Positions 22,873 to 36,151 of a DNA stretch of 64,000 nt are shown here, in pieces. The stretch lies in NCBI GenBank assembly GCA_015680685.1, contig MNCI01017986.1:170893-234892 (forward strand), read 5' to 3'. A program made the translations under genes and the position numbers. Below the pieces are notes generated by a model. The model did not search any database and was not told the origin of the DNA. It was given only the letters and a program-made list of their open reading frames with translations. Within the stretch, counting starts at the first letter, position 1, and each line of letters opens with the position of its first letter. Origin of the DNA: Gnetum montanum (taxonomy: Eukaryota > Streptophyta > Gnetopsida > Gnetales > Gnetaceae).

Positions 22873-24855
22873 TTAGAATGGGGGATATCCCCCATAACTA
22901 AACGGTTGTGGAAGGCAAGGATTAATAAATGAAGGATGAAGATCCTTGCATGTTGGAAGTATTGGGACTTGGCCATACTTACCCCATCGAGGTTCACACA
23001 CTTGATTATAATGAGCATAGTGGGGCAGCTTGTACAATGTAGTTCCCGGATAACGAGTTGACCCACTATCATATTTGGGACTGTTAGATGGTATGCAAGG
23101 ATTAGGATGATGCCTCCCATGGTTGTGTTCATTAGGCCATATGGTTGTTGGAGTGTTAGTTGGTGGCCCTGATAAAGTAACATGAGGTGTTGGATTCAAA
23201 GGTAAGTGTGCACCACAATGTGGGGCTTGTGCTGAGTTGGAGGATGTAGTGCCCTCAGAATTGGGTTGTCCCTTCTTACGACCATGTTTAAAGAAGGGGC
23301 GCTTTTGATGTTGCTGAGGTTTCTCACTGCTGTTGGCAGTAGTAGCACAAGTGGCATTCGTAGGTTGTTGCAGTGGTGCAAACACCTTAGGAATAGTTGG
23401 TGGCACTATGGAAGGAGGGAAAGGATGAGAATGTTGAAAGTTAGGAGGAGTATCAGATGCACAAGGTGGTGGTTGTGTTGGAGGTATGGGCTGATAGTAT
23501 TCTGGAGAATAGTATTGGGGTGAGATAGAGTATGTTGGCCCAATTGGAGAAACAAGGTGTTGAACATGATAAGCATTTGGATTCGGATGATATGAAGGGT
23601 GTCTCCAGTTTAGTGGTGGTCTCCCCCATGACTGGGATTGTTGCCACTATGATCGAACATAGTATCTCTGTACAAAATTTGGATGTAGCATGTTTCCACA
23701 ATGCTCATGTAAATGTAACAATATTGGGCATTGGCCCTTGGGGTGATCATACAAGCATATGTTACATTCATACGTATGATTGGCAGTTGAGCTCTTATTT
23801 TCCTTATCCCTTCTTTTTGAATGTCTAATGTTTCACCCTGCTTCTTGGGTTGTCAAAACTCTATCTCCAATGGTGTTGATAAATTCTCCACACTTTTGAT
23901 ACATCCATTCCAACATCTTATTGATCTTTGCCTCGACTTCTTCTAACGATTGTTGTATTGGCAAAGATGATGTTTCCACCTTGAGATTTGTTGATCTCTC
24001 CTTTTTATGATCATGGACCTTTGTTGAGTTGAAATTTTGGTCCCGTTGATGTTTTTCAACACTCTCCCATCTAGCCAATTCTCCTTCTTCTTTTTCTACC
24101 CACTTAATAAGCTCTTGGACTTGATGGGTTCGTAGTTTGTATAGTTGACCTTGGGCATATACTCCTAAGGTCTCTCTAGTCTCATTACACAGCCCATCAA
24201 GGATATGGTACATTAGCCTTTCCTTGGAAAACGCATGGCCTGGATAGTTGTTTAACAATGCGTAATATCTTTCTAAGGCCATGTCCAAGGGTTCATGTTG
24301 TGCTTGTTTCCATCCTTGTATTTGTTTCCTCAAGGCTGACACTCTTGTGTAGGTTTGATATTTTTCATTAAAGACTTCTATCATTGTTGACCAACATCGT
24401 ATTGAATTTGGTTTTAACGATCTATATGATACTTTTGCTTGGTCAACGAGTGTCATAGGAAAGAGCTTAAGTTTTTGCCACCCGTTATCAATGTTATTCC
24501 ATGTGCAGGCATCATAGAAGGCTTGTAAATGTTGATGTGAATCTAAGTCATATCCTCCTGAAAATTTAGGAAAGTTGTTTAAATCGAGCCTGGGTAGACA
24601 ACTCTCTTTACGATGCCTACATGAGATTTGAATAGCCTCTTGTAATTACGTTAAGCTTGTAGTGGCTAGTAGGGGTTCATCGTCATCAGGTATGTTATGC
24701 CTTCGTGTGTTGGGATGATGTTGCTTTCTTTCATGTTTATAAGAAACCCCCACTTTAGGTTGTATACTCCAATCTTCATCATCATATAGTTCTTTGGTTC
24801 TCCAATGAACTTCCTCACTAACTGTGGCATTGTCGTAATCTTGTAGAAGAGGCAT
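22873..24855 (-). pseudogene. gag of element A (broken)
   Basis: Starts MPLLQDYDNA at 24855. Capsid motifs (WQKLKLFPMTL, ILDGLCNETRETLGVYAQG) lie at about codons 110-250, a zinc knuckle CNICLYDHPKGQC at 23728-23766, and a proline/asparagine-rich tail ends SYGGYPPF at 22873, about 660 codons in all. Breaks: TAA at codon 70 (shared with C; CAA in element 1), TGA after TTQEAG, TAG at codon 403 (shared with C). No protease follows; the frame ends in the spacer. Confidence 0.75.
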
Positions 24856-24982
24856 GGTTGTGAAGTTGTGTGTGAATTTACGTGTGACTTTTAATAATTA
24901 TTTTTTTTCTTCCTAAGAGATATATCATTAAGTTCTATACAGCGACCTTGTATGATATAACTAATCTAGATAACTAGCATTG

Positions 24983-25000
24983 TCCCCGGCAACGGTGCCA
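24983..25000 (-). other. tRNA-Asp primer-binding site (element A)
   Basis: The minus strand reads TGGCACCGTTGCCGGGGA, one mismatch from the intact site of element 1, with one base between it and the LTR. Confidence 0.85.
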
Positions 25001-25001
25001 A

Positions 25002-25818
25002 TGATGAGTGGCGAGATACCCCTACACTCAACCATACAAATACAAGCGTTTTCACATGCAATCCGGTCGAACTCCGTAGATGGACTAGTTGTGGCACCCA
25101 GATCGTTAACCTTAGGTCACAGTTCACTGTCTTCCTACCTAGACTAGTATTATCTTTGTCACATATGGTTTTGTCCTGAGTGTGGGGTATGTTTTGTTCC
25201 TAATCTAATGCTACTCTTGAAGGCAATGAAAGGTAATATTAGCTAAGCTAGGAGAAAAGGGTCAGAAAATCTAATCTAGCCTAAGTGCAATGAGCATCCA
25301 TTCCTTGATTATCCGTACACATCTTGGACTTCGTGCATGATTACCACTGGGATTACCAAGCACAGATCCTAGGTACACCACTAGGTTACCAAGTAGTCAC
25401 TCTTAAATGCTCGTAATCAAGTTGTACTCATTCCGCGTTCTAACGTGAGTTTAAGGGTGAGAGAAACTAATTAGGAAAGAAATAAATAATAATTAATTAA
25501 ATAAATAAACAAAGTGAATGCTATAATGATGAAGTAATCTTGATCTTTATTGCCAGTCATGTGCATATCCAAGTACGTCACACTCGAATAAAGGATGCCG
25601 TACAATTACATTCACCACATTGCGAGCAGACACTGGAAAATAATCTATCTCTAGAAGGATCAAACTGCCAGAGTTTAGCTATAATCTACTCTCTATAATT
25701 ATGAAACAAGGGAGAGCCGCTTCTTATTTATAGACATTGCAACAGACTGCAATATTGCGTACGCGATATCGCAGGGGAAGATGTGATATCGCGGCGGACA
25801 TGATATCACGTCCCATCA
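25002..25818 (-). repeat. 5' LTR of element A
   Basis: 817 bp, TGATGAGTGGCG to TCCCATCA, closely similar to the 3' LTR at 17223-18070. It carries the same U3 palindromes (25748-25812), TATA box and AATAAA-type signal. Confidence 0.88.
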
Positions 25819-26106
25819 TATTTACTTCAATTTTGAATAAGTTATAAGAATGATATCTTAGATGGTTTGAGCATGTATAGAAAAGACCAAATAATAAGCC
25901 CATTAAATTAAAAAAGGTTACTATTTCATTATTCTAGTAAAGCTATAAAAAAGAAGACTAAAAAAGACATTTAAAAAAGATAATTGAAGATGATTTGAAG
26001 AAATTATAAATAAACAAAGATCTAGCTCTTCATGGAGGCAAATGATGAAAGAGAACTCATGTAGTCAACCCTATTTTGTTGAGACAAAGCTAAGATGATG
26101 ATGATG
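25819..26106 (+). pseudogene. LINE ORF2 relic, 3' end (right part)
   Basis: Resumes the LINE interrupted at 17222: a degenerate LRWFEHV-KRP motif near 25865, a lysine-rich stretch, an NKDLALHGG-like segment, then a terminal (GATGAT)n tail ending at 26106. The first five bases are the right copy of element A's target-site duplication. Confidence 0.6.
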
Positions 26107-27433
26107 CTTCTATTCTAATCCTACATCTACTTTAATTTTTCCTATAACTTAAATGTCTAGATTTGTATTTCCTTTTACTATGCAAATAGAAAATTAAGGT
26201 ACACTTCAAATATCTGCCAAGATTATTGAAGGGATTATTTAGAATCAAACTGATATCTTTGAAACATCACACAAATGTATCAACATTGTGAATGCTTGGT
26301 GCTCAAAATAATAAACTAAAAATGTAAAATGTAAATGTAATCCTTATTGTAAAAGTATATTTTAAGGCTAAACAAGCCAATGAGAGCATCATTTTGGAAG
26401 GGGGAAAATGGTTGATACTAGTGGATAAATGGACAAGTGATGTTAAAAGGAAAGCAATTTGAGTATAGGTATATTCTAAGACAATGTTGACATAAAATAT
26501 TAGAAAAGCAATAGAGGAATATAATAATGCCTAAAGTGTAACTCAATTGGTACTCTTGTTGCTTTACAAGAAATAACTTGTGAGTTGCATTTTAAGTATT
26601 ACTATATTTATTGTACTATTATCAAAATATTTTGCTAATTATGGGATACATGTAGTTTAGTTTTAGTTTTAACTATCCCATTATTTTAAGGCTAAAAGAG
26701 TTATGGTAAAAGGAATTATGTATTTGGAAAATGATGCGAATGAGTAGTGGCTAGATTAGCTATATATTTATTATATATATCTCTATTTCAACTATGAGGA
26801 TCTTATCTCTTTACGATAAATAAAATGTTCCCATGACTAGACAACTTTCTCTCACCACCTTTATCATATTGTGATTGTTTTATATTATTTATTATGATTA
26901 GGAAGCTTCCCCTTGGTATTATGACTTTTTTTTTGTTGATTAATAAGGGTACTTTTTGATCATATGGTAGTTGGTGTCTTGGCTAAAATGATACTTAGAG
27001 GTTTTAGTTAGTTATAGTAATGTAGGAAAACTTAATAGTAAATTTTAATGATTCATTAGATAAAAAAAATCTAACCATCATTTAAATCTAAGGTAGAACT
27101 TTCTTGAAAGGTGTTAGAACTAAAGGTAGTTGACTGTATGTATCCCAAGACATATAGCCATCATAATAGTTTCTAAAAATCTAAGTAGAAATTATTTTAG
27201 TATGTAGTGATTACTAATAATAGTTTTTCTTAACTACTAAAGCTTCATTATCATTTTTGAAAAATCTGCCATATAAATCTAGATATTCTAAAATAGTTTA
27301 TATAATAAATAGATTTGGTACATGATAAGCATGGGATACCTAGTAATTAAACTTTATGTGAAAAATGAAAGATGGAGCACTAAAGATGCATAGTAGGAAT
27401 TTTTGTCTAATTATTTTTCATTTTTATAAAAAA
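26107..27433. other. Intergenic, no gene seen
   Basis: AT-rich. A motif near 27137 (TATGTATCCCAAGACATATA) matches one near 13767. No reading frame is worth annotating. Confidence 0.35.
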
Positions 27434-27563
27434 ATTAATTGAAGACGATTTGAAGAAAGTGCAAATAAATAAAGATCTAGTCTCTTCATAGAGGAAATGG
27501 CAAAAAAATAAAAAAAAAATCATCTAGCTAACCTTATTTTTATTAGGACAAGAGGAGGATGAT
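27434..27563 (+). repeat. LINE 3'-end relic (second copy)
   Basis: Collinear with 25980-26106 (GATTTGAAGAAA, AAAGATCTAG, CTCTTCATRGAGG, then CCTTATTTT) and ends in a GAGGATGATGATTATC tail. A separate, more decayed LINE end lies just left of element D. Confidence 0.5.
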
Positions 27564-27646
27564 GATTATCATCATCATCATTCATTTTTATAATGTGACG
27601 ATTAATAAATTTTGTTTAAGGGTCCACATGTTAGTCATTTTATACT

Positions 27647-28530
27647 TGATGAGTCATGATTGTTGGGCCACATCAATGGAATGTTGTTGATGCAACCTCG
27701 TCGATGAGATCTTATCAACATGGGGTTTGCCATGTTGATGTGTACCTATTGATGCGGCCCCCTAGTTTTGCTTATAAATGTGTGCTTACTCATTGCATTT
27801 ATGGAAATATTTTGATAGTTGTAGCAAAGCTCTTGTAATTTTTCCTCCCAGCAATTAGAATATTTTTTGAGTTCCTGTAGTAGAAGTTAAAGAAGTGTAC
27901 AGATCTTTATTTGAGCACTGATGTACTTGAGAACCTCAATGTCAACAGTAATAAAGATGAGCTTTATGATTAAAGCTTGTAGCACTTGGAACAGATTAAT
28001 TATTTCCTTATGCATTTAATGTTCATGCAATTTACTTTAATATTTCTAAGTAATTAATTAATATCGATTGAATAGTAAACATAAGTATGACCACTTCGAA
28101 CATACATTTAATGTTTGGTAATCCTAGTAGTGCTTAACGCTTGGTAACCCAATGGCGCTTAATGCTTGGTAACCTAGTGGTGCTATAACATGTTCATGAT
28201 GTGTACGGAAAGTTGGAATGGAAGCTTATGTTAGGATTAGTTAAGCATTAGCTAGTTATTAAATTAATTAAGTAATTAAATACTTTATTCTTGTTCTTAG
28301 ATGACATAATTCATAAAAGATAAAATAATAAAAATCATATGCCTTAGTTATACTTAACCATACAATTGTACTTCACAAGTGGAATTGAGAAGACAACGAT
28401 TACAACTGTTAGATTTACCTCCTAGAAATCAGTGTACTTAGAGAGCTAAATTCTATGGAATTTGACTATATTGTTGACTGAATGCTAGTGATTTTTATGG
28501 TTGGTCGTAGGGTATACTTGCTACTCATCA
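27647..28530 (+). repeat. 5' LTR of element D
   Basis: 884 bp, TGATGAGTCATG to CTACTCATCA. U3 lacks GATATC palindromes and instead has TTGATG/TCGATG/TCAACATG-type motifs (27670-27750) before a TATAAATG box (27773). AATAAA is at about 27950. U5 has three CTTGGTAAYCC units spaced 25 bp (28114-28180). Confidence 0.82.
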
Positions 28531-28531
28531 T

Positions 28532-28549
28532 TAGCACCATTGCCAAGGA
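28532..28549 (+). other. Decayed tRNA-Asp primer-binding site (element D)
   Basis: Reads TAGCACCATTGCCAAGGA. It differs from the intact site at five positions, all G to A. Confidence 0.75.
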
Positions 28550-28684
28550 CTTTAGTTAGCTACATGTGCTATCTAGGACTTAGTGAAAATTATTCAAAAT
28601 CATTATAACAAACCTTAAAGTCACAATCATTCAAAATAATAATAATAATTGTAGAAGCACACTATTATTTTCTTTCAATCTAAA

Positions 28685-30600
28685 ATGTCTTCTTCTCACA
28701 AGGATGATTCTCTGCTGAACTTCAAGCATACATCCAATCAAAGGAATGAACAGTCAAATCAACTAGTGTCCTAACAATACAAAGTAGTATATACTCATCT
28801 CGATGAGTATGTGCCAGACTTCACCTTCATCCCACATCAAGATGAACATATGTAGTGGAGGAACATGGAGGGCAACATTGTGTTACCACCCAATTGATTA
28901 GTTCATGTGATGCTTCACCAAACTCTTATGAGGTTGGACATCTAGGGGCTCCATGCTGAATACATTATGCAGGATCACAACTCTCGGGATTACCATCCCA
29001 TTAAGGCACAACGCAAAAAAAGATCAGCAACAAGAAAGGTTCTATGAAGCTTTAAAGGGGAAATGATTCAATAACCCCTTGTTCTTACTAGGCCAAAAAG
29101 ACAGTGAGGATCCCTTTTCAGGGAGTTCTCAATTCACTGACTTTCCTCCCCCTTGGTTTTGACAAAGGGGGCTTAAACTAGAATTTACAATCCACTGTAA
29201 ACAATCCTAGTTTAGGCAAAAATGGATCCCATGATCAATGGGGATCCAAAGGAGGGAGTCATGGTAGGGATAGGGACAGACATCATGATGATGATCGTGG
29301 TTGTGAACATCGAAGAGGGGGTGGAAAGCATCATGATGATGCTAGTCCTCCTTCCTCTTGACCTTCATCATCCTCTTCTTCCTCTTCTAGCTCTGACCAA
29401 AGCCACAAAGGATGTAACCACAATGGAGATGATCGATGGGATAGAGATGATCGTAGGGCCTATTGAACTAGTTGAGACCAGGGGCATGAACAATCAAGGG
29501 AGGCCTACCACCACAAAAGGAAAGATAGCAAAGGACATTATAGGCATCATGGTCATCGTAGAGGCCATGATTATGATGAGCCTTTGCTTGCAACTCAAAA
29601 CATGTTGAATATCGTAGAGATTGTGAGAATTCCAACAAGGCATGTGAAAAATAGCAAAATCAAGTTGTTGGATATGAACAATATTTCTAAGTTTGAAGGG
29701 TGATACAACTTAGATCCACAAAACCATCTCCAAGCCTTTCACGATGCCTATGACTTACAAAAGATGAAGAACGAATGAAAAAAGTTAAAGCTATTTCCAA
29801 GGATACTCATCAAAGAAGTTGAAAGTTGGCATCAGTCCTTGGAGCTGAAATTAATCCATAGATGAAGTATGATGCTTGAACTCTTCAACAACAAGTATCA
29901 AATGTACTCCTAAGTGTCCAACCTATGAAAGCAAATCCAAGGTTGGAAACAAGAAACACATGAACCCTTGGATGCAATTATGGGCAAGTACTATTCTCTT
30001 TTACACCAATGTCCTGTCCATGGTTATTCTCAAAGGGAGCATCTCTACCATATCATAGATGGGCTCTGCATAGAAACAAGGAGAACTCTTAGGGTCTATG
30101 CCCAAGGGAGACTTTTAGAATTAAGGACCCATTAGATTCAAAGGCTGATAGAGTAGGTTTCCAAGGAAGAAGGAGAGTTGAGAAAAATAAAAAAAGTGAA
30201 GGAGTACAATTGAGACCCTTCCATAAAAAAAAGGAAGTCCAATTCTATGACAATGAGGAGGAGGCACCACTTGATGAGGTGATGTGAAAAAATACCTTAT
30301 TGATTGAGTAGTTTGTTTTTGAAATTTTAGCCAAGGTAGACAAAATGTGGGACTCTTTGGATGAAAAGTTCCAAATCACTTTGAAAATAACAAAGGAGTC
30401 CAAAGAGCAAAGTAGTGATTATGACCATAGGAGAAGAAAGGAAGCTGAATGTGCCCACCAAAGGGGTAAGGGCAAGGCTACTATAGTAGAGGAGGTTGTG
30501 GAGTTTGAAATAGATGATGATGGAGGGTGTGACATCTACCAATATGAACATCCTAAGTGATGTTGTTCCATTGTGTCACACTTACAAAAATCTAGGATGT
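28685..30600 (+). pseudogene. gag of element D (broken)
   Basis: The start ATGTCTTCTTCTCACAAG is shared with B1 and the relic at 2946. An H/D/R/S-rich N-terminal region (29230-29590) is followed by the capsid region from about 29690 (NLDPQNHLQAFHDAYDLQ, GWKQETHEPLDAIMGKYY, IIDGLCIETRRTLRVYAQG). The zinc knuckle at 30528-30566 has lost its second Cys (TAC) and is followed by TGA. Numerous stops. Frames in the other registers of the D/H-rich part are not genes. Confidence 0.7.
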
Positions 30601-31299
30601 ACACTCTAAATCCTAGATTGGCCAAAAGGAAAGCACCCAAAAGGTTGCCTTATCCTTAAGGTAACCTTAGGCAGTTCCACCAATAACAAGCCTACTATCC
30701 AAGTGGAGCTCCACTAAAATCCTATGAGTAGTACCATTAGTGGCAACACTCACAGTCATGGGGGAGGCCACCACAAAGGCATCAGTACCCTTATTAGCAA
30801 ACTCATTCATATGGGTACTATGTTCAGTAGCCCATTTCTCCATGTGACTATTCTAGTCACACTTCATTCTAACATCATTATTACCCTCCTAAATACTACA
30901 AAGTCCAATCTCCAATAGGGGAATCTGCATTTCCTCACTACGCTTCTCATCCTTCCAAACATGTACCTCCACCCTCAACTCAATTACCACTCGCTCCATC
31001 CATGCAGGGTGAAATTCTAACCCAATTGTAGCAACATAATGTCACCAAGGTTGTTAACTTGCAACTGATTCCTTAGCTAAGTGGTTCAGAAATCAAATCC
31101 TGAAAAAGATCATTTTTTCGAACTAGCAATCCTACCAAGCCCTCATAGAATTCCCTGGCTGATAGCTTTACTTCTCCCTTGTCCTCTAAATCTACACCAT
31201 TTGAGTCCCCTTCAAACCAAACACCTCCCAAGGTGCATATCGTCATGTTGACCCATGTGGTAATTAATTGGATAAAGGCTGATCACCTTCCTAGGAAAA

Positions 31300-34200
31300 G
31301 ATCTGATCCTAGAAGTCCCCTTGTGTATTTGTAAATCACTGGGAATGAGCCTTGCAAGCCTCTCCTAGATTCAGGTTCTAGTGTAAATCTAATTTCTCAT
31401 GAAATGTACAAAGCCTGAAACCTACCTCTGCTCAAGAAGAGAAACATTCGTCTTGAGTTGATAAACTAGTCCATCACTATTTCCTTGGGATTGGTGGATG
31501 ACATTATGACCACTATTTATGGGTGGTCCTATCCTGCTGACTTCCTAGTGATTTGTGTTTATAATTACAAGAGGGCCTTCCCAATCATCATGGAAAGGGC
31601 TTGGTTAAGCACCATTAATGCACGATTGGGAATCAGAAACCTTTCCTTAGAGATTTCCAAGGAAAATGCATTTAGAAAGATAGAGAAGAAGAGAGTTCCA
31701 TGCATCATGTACATTGATACAGGGTGAAATTGTAAGCCAAAACTATGGTTTGTGAAAAGTACATTCATCAAAACATGCACATAATGTGTAGATGAGATAG
31801 AAATTCAAAGGTACCTGTATGCAACAGCCACAAACTAGGAGGGCACCCAGTGGTTGACAACTAATCTTGAAAACAGCTCAAAAATTTGCATGGAACTAAC
31901 TGAGAGCTTGACAAGTGCCTATGTCGAAGGCATGGATGAACTGGAGCAAGTTCATCATCAACTCTCTAATGATAAACTTGATGACATTAGTTAGGGAGAG
32001 TTGGAAATCCCTAAAAGTTTCAAACAAGAGCCCCTAGAGTTAAAAACTCTACCTACTAGCATGGAATATGCTTTTCTAAACAATGGGAAGCTAGTGATAA
32101 TTAATGCTAACCTTGCTCTTGAACAAAAAGAAAAGCTATTAAAGGTGGTCAAAAAATGGCCAATAGCCTTTGCTTGGTCATATCCTAAACTCACTAAGAT
32201 TGATTCTAGGATATGTCAACACCGCATCTATACAGATTCTTCCATAAAGCCAAAGAGGTAGCCATAGTGGTGGTTGAACCCCAAATTAAAGCTCATCATC
32301 AAGGGAGAGATTGAACAACTCCTCAAGGCAGGGTTCATCTATCTCATTGCGGATAGTGAGTGGGTTAGCCCACTTGTGATCATGCCAAAGAAAGGTGGCA
32401 ATTGAAGGATTTGTATTAACTTCAGGCTATTGAACATGGCAACTTACAAAGATCATTTTTCGTTGCGATTTCTGGACTAGGTGTTGGATACTATCTCTAG
32501 GCATTGCTACTACAGCTTTCTAGATGATTATAGTGGCTATAACCAAATTCAAATTTCACTAGAGGATAAGGCTAAAACAACATTCACAAGTCCCTAGGGG
32601 ACTTTTGAATACAGACAGATGCCATTTGGTCTATGCAATGCCCCTATAAGCTTCCAATGCCTTGTCCTAAGCATTTTTTAGCAGTAGACTGGTAACAAGG
32701 TGGAAGTCTTCATGGATGACTTCTCCACCTATGGTGCTACATTTGAGCAAGTCCTAGGCAGCCTTGAGCAAGTATTGAAAAGGTGTGTGAAGACCAACCT
32801 TTGACTTAATTAGCAAAGAGCCATTTGATGGTCCAAGAGGGCATTATCTTGGGGCATAAAATATCACAAGTAGGGATTAAGATGGACCTTGAAAAAATAA
32901 TGGTCATCCAAGGATTTATTTGCCAATGAGAAACTTTCAAAGATGTTTGGTCATTCCTTGGTTACATTGGCTACTACTAGTAATTTAAAGAGAATTTATC
33001 CAAGACGGCTAAACCATTGGTGGAGCTAATAAAGAAAGATGCTTTGTTTGTCTGGACTAAGGAATGTGAGAAGGCATTCCAACAACTTAAGAAAAATCTT
33101 GTAGAAACTCTAATTCTATGAGTATATGACTAATCTAGTCCATTTCACATCATGATGGAGGCATCAAATTATGCTTTGGAAGCCATGCTCACATAGTTGG
33201 ATGATTAGAAATGTCCTTACAACATCAACTACACAAGCTAAAGCATTGAGGATGCACAATTGAACTACACAACAATAGAGAAAGAACTAATGACAATGGT
33301 GTATACCTTGGAGGAATTTAGGTACTAAGTGCTTGAGTACAAGGTGTTTGTGCACATAGACCATAGTGCAATCTGGTTCCTAATGAACAAATCAACGGTG
33401 AGCCCCCATGTCATTTGGTGGCTTGTGATCTTGCAAGAATTTGATCTCAAAATGATAGATCAAAAGCGAATTAAGAATGTGGTTGTTAATCACTTATCTT
33501 GATTATGATGGAACAACAAAGAGGAGGAGAGCTCACTTTTGATCAATTTCCTAATGAACTCCTCTTTGCTAGTGCTCTAAATAAATAAGTGCCCATCAAA
33601 CCTAATTGGTACGATGGCATTCTCACCTATATTCTTACTAAGGAGATGCCATAAGAGTTAGATCAAAGGAAGAAATAATAGTTTCTTCACTAGGTGAAAT
33701 GCTTCATGGAGATCAACAAACACCTTTACAAGGCATGTGTCGATGGCCTGGTTCATTGGTGTGTTCTTGATATTGACCAATTACACATCCTCCAAGATAT
33801 TCATGAGAGTGCTTGTGGGGGCCACTATGCTAGGAGATGCATAGCCATTAAGATCCTAATGGTAGGGTATCATTGGCCAACACTCTTTAGGAACACACAC
33901 AAATTCATCCACTTTTGTGAATTCTATTAACATGATGGTGGGATGATTGCTTGAATGAAGGAACCTTAGTAATGGATCCAACCACTGGAACCCTTCGACA
34001 TTTGGGGCATCAACTTCATGGATCCCATCACATCCATGTCAAATGGAAAGGAATACATCATAGTTGCTATTGGTTATTGTATGAAATGAATAGAAGCAAT
34101 AGGCATCACTAACTATACATCTGTTACAGTTGCTCCATTTCGACAACAAAATGTTGTAAACAAGTTTGTGGTGCCATGTGCGCTAATTTATGATAATGGG

Positions 34201-34700
34201 ACTTATTTTATAGGCATCACCTTTTGAAATCTTATGCAATGCTTAGGGGTAAGCATAAATTAACGACACCCTACTAGCTTCAAGCCAATGATCAAGCTGA
34301 GGTTACAAATAGGGAGAACACTAAGATCTTAACTAGAACAATTAGCAAATATAGGAGGGACTAGAGCACTAAACTTGACAATGCCCTTTGGGCCTACCTC
34401 TTAACATGGAAACTCCCTATAGGCTATTCTCCCTATGAGCTAGTGTATGGGAAACTTCCAACTCTTCCTATTTAGTCTAAGCTCTATATACTTTCAACAG
34501 CCTATGATCTTGACCTTGATCTTAGTCTAGCACAAAAATAGAGACTAATCAACCTTAATGTGCTAGATGAGAATAGATTGATGACCCTATCCTTGAATGA
34601 AGTGCATAAAGCATTCCATAAGCAATGCCATAACCTCAAGATAAGGAAAATAAAATTTCATCCAGGAGACAAGGTCCTTTACTAGAACCCCACATAAGTG
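31300..34700 (+). pseudogene. pol of element D: protease, RT, RNase H, integrase (broken)
   Basis: Order: protease with LLDSGSSVNLIS (catalytic DSG at 31368-31376), then GWSYPADFLVI; RT with KTLPTSMEY, INFRLLNMATYKDHFS, FRQ/YRQMPFGLCNAP and the active-site FMDD at 32709-32720; RNase H region to about 33500; integrase with the H-H-C-C finger (HESACGGHY ... HFCEFY, 33795-33930) and core motifs WGINF, YDNGTYF and AEVTNRE, where the catalytic Glu is kept (34299-34301). Integrase is followed by LVYGKLPTLP. Stops are frequent and no domain is fully open. The motif wording is Athila-type. Confidence 0.8.
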
Positions 34701-36151
34701 CCACATGAACTAAGTTCCAAACATTGTGGGAATAGCCTTACATCATTTATGAAACTTTCCTTTCAGGGCCATGATGATCTACAAACCTAAGAGCCTAAGT
34801 AAGAAACTATTGGTCAACATGTAACAAGTTAAAATTTTCCATAAGCCCAAGAGAGCTAATGCTGGCAACACCTCCTCAAATGGACATCCATGCTCAATAT
34901 TTTGAATCTCCTCCTTTTAGCTTAGTCATGGGGGAGATGGCCATCCATGCTAACCATATAAGTGGCTCCTTGGTTTTTACCTTTTTGATTTTACACTTCT
35001 TTGTTTTAAAATTTTTTGTTTTACATCATTTTTTAATTTTACATCATCTTTAGTACATTTTATATGTCTTACATATTTTCTAATTTCTTTTATATTTTAC
35101 TATATTTTAGTGTGTGTTTTTCTTATGTTTTCCTTTGTTTTCATTTATTTCCAACAAGACACAATGATGTTGCAGTTGTTTACTAATGGTGGTTTGTACT
35201 TAATGTTATTTGATTGCTAATGTCTAGATTCTATCTTTGAATTTTGGTATTGATAACTAAGACATGGTTTCTTTTTCATGGAATAGGTAGTGAGTCCATG
35301 TCATCCACCCATCCACAAAACTCTATGGGGTTCTTGGTTTTGGAAATATGATGTCCCTTTCCTTAGTAAGAACCTTTAACAAACTTGTAACCTTGGTAGT
35401 TTTCAAACTTAGGAAAGATTAAAGGGATTGATAAGGGTGTGACTTCAAGGGGACTTAATGCTCTTTGTACTTTTTATCCTCTTGAATGCATAAGTGTTTT
35501 CATGGATTTCTTATCGTTCCATTGTCCACCAATAACAGGAAGTTAAAGTCTTTGCATGGTGTGGTTCCCATCCAAAAATCTATAAAAACATAAAATAAAA
35601 TAAAAAACAATGAGAATTCAAAGCACACCCCTTAGACAAAATAACGAGCTATAAGCACTAGTTATGGGACTAGAAAGACATGTTACCCATGCCTAAAGGT
35701 CCCCTTTAACTAAGGCCCTCTTTTACTTTCTACTTCTCTTTTCTTCTCTTTTAGGAATGATGATTGATCTGTGGGAGCATTCTTGTATCTTGAGGGAGTG
35801 GGCTAGTCCTAGAGGATCGATGCAAAGTCACTGGAAGTGGTTGGTTTCGATCTGGACTAAGGATGGACTTTATGCAATTATTTAATCACAAAATCCACAA
35901 GGCACTTCATGTGATCACAATCCAAAACTCCATTCCTCTCTCTCTCTCATCCATCAATGCTTTTCATAATTCACCTCATTGTCGATTTTCCATGTCTTAT
36001 TCAATGTCTTAGTTTGATATGTTAAAATTCTTAGGTAGATTCTTACAGGATTTAGTCCTTAACTTTCTATAGCCATTAACCAATTGCAAGGTCCATAAAC
36101 TCCTTAGTTTAAGGATATGCAAGGGTAAAAAAGGGGAATAAGCTTGCTATG
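34701..36151 (+). other. Spacer after pol in element D (left part)
   Basis: Non-coding. It contains the blocks shared with the spacers of A, C and B1 (GACTTCAAGGGGACTT near 35440; GAAAGACATGTTACCCATGCC near 35673). It ends at the solo LTR. Confidence 0.55.

Larger units (their letters stand above)
17223..25818 (-). mobile_element. Element A: complete non-autonomous Athila-like LTR retrotransposon (gag + ORFX, no pol)
   Basis: This 8.6-kb element has LTRs at 17223-18070 and 25002-25818. It is flanked by gattt (17218-17222) and tattt (25819-25823), a target-site duplication with one change. Order in element orientation: LTR, PBS (24983-25000), gag (24855-22873), a 1.9-kb non-coding spacer with a promoter-like module, ORFX (20988-18222), a PPT (TGTGGGGGTA, 18071-18080), LTR. 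Nowhere between the LTRs are protease, RT, RNase H or integrase motifs seen. Element C has the same plan, so loss of pol defines a family, not just this copy. Movement would need enzymes from pol-bearing relatives such as D or B1. It split a LINE relic. Confidence 0.88.

Noticed and set aside
22857-23183. 108-codon frame within the gag tail of element A
   Set aside because: Shadow of the P/N/Q-rich gag tail, which aligns with element C in the other frame.
29222-29608. 128-codon frame rich in Met/Ile
   Set aside because: Off-register reading of the H/D/R-rich gag region of element D; the real frame matches B1 gag.
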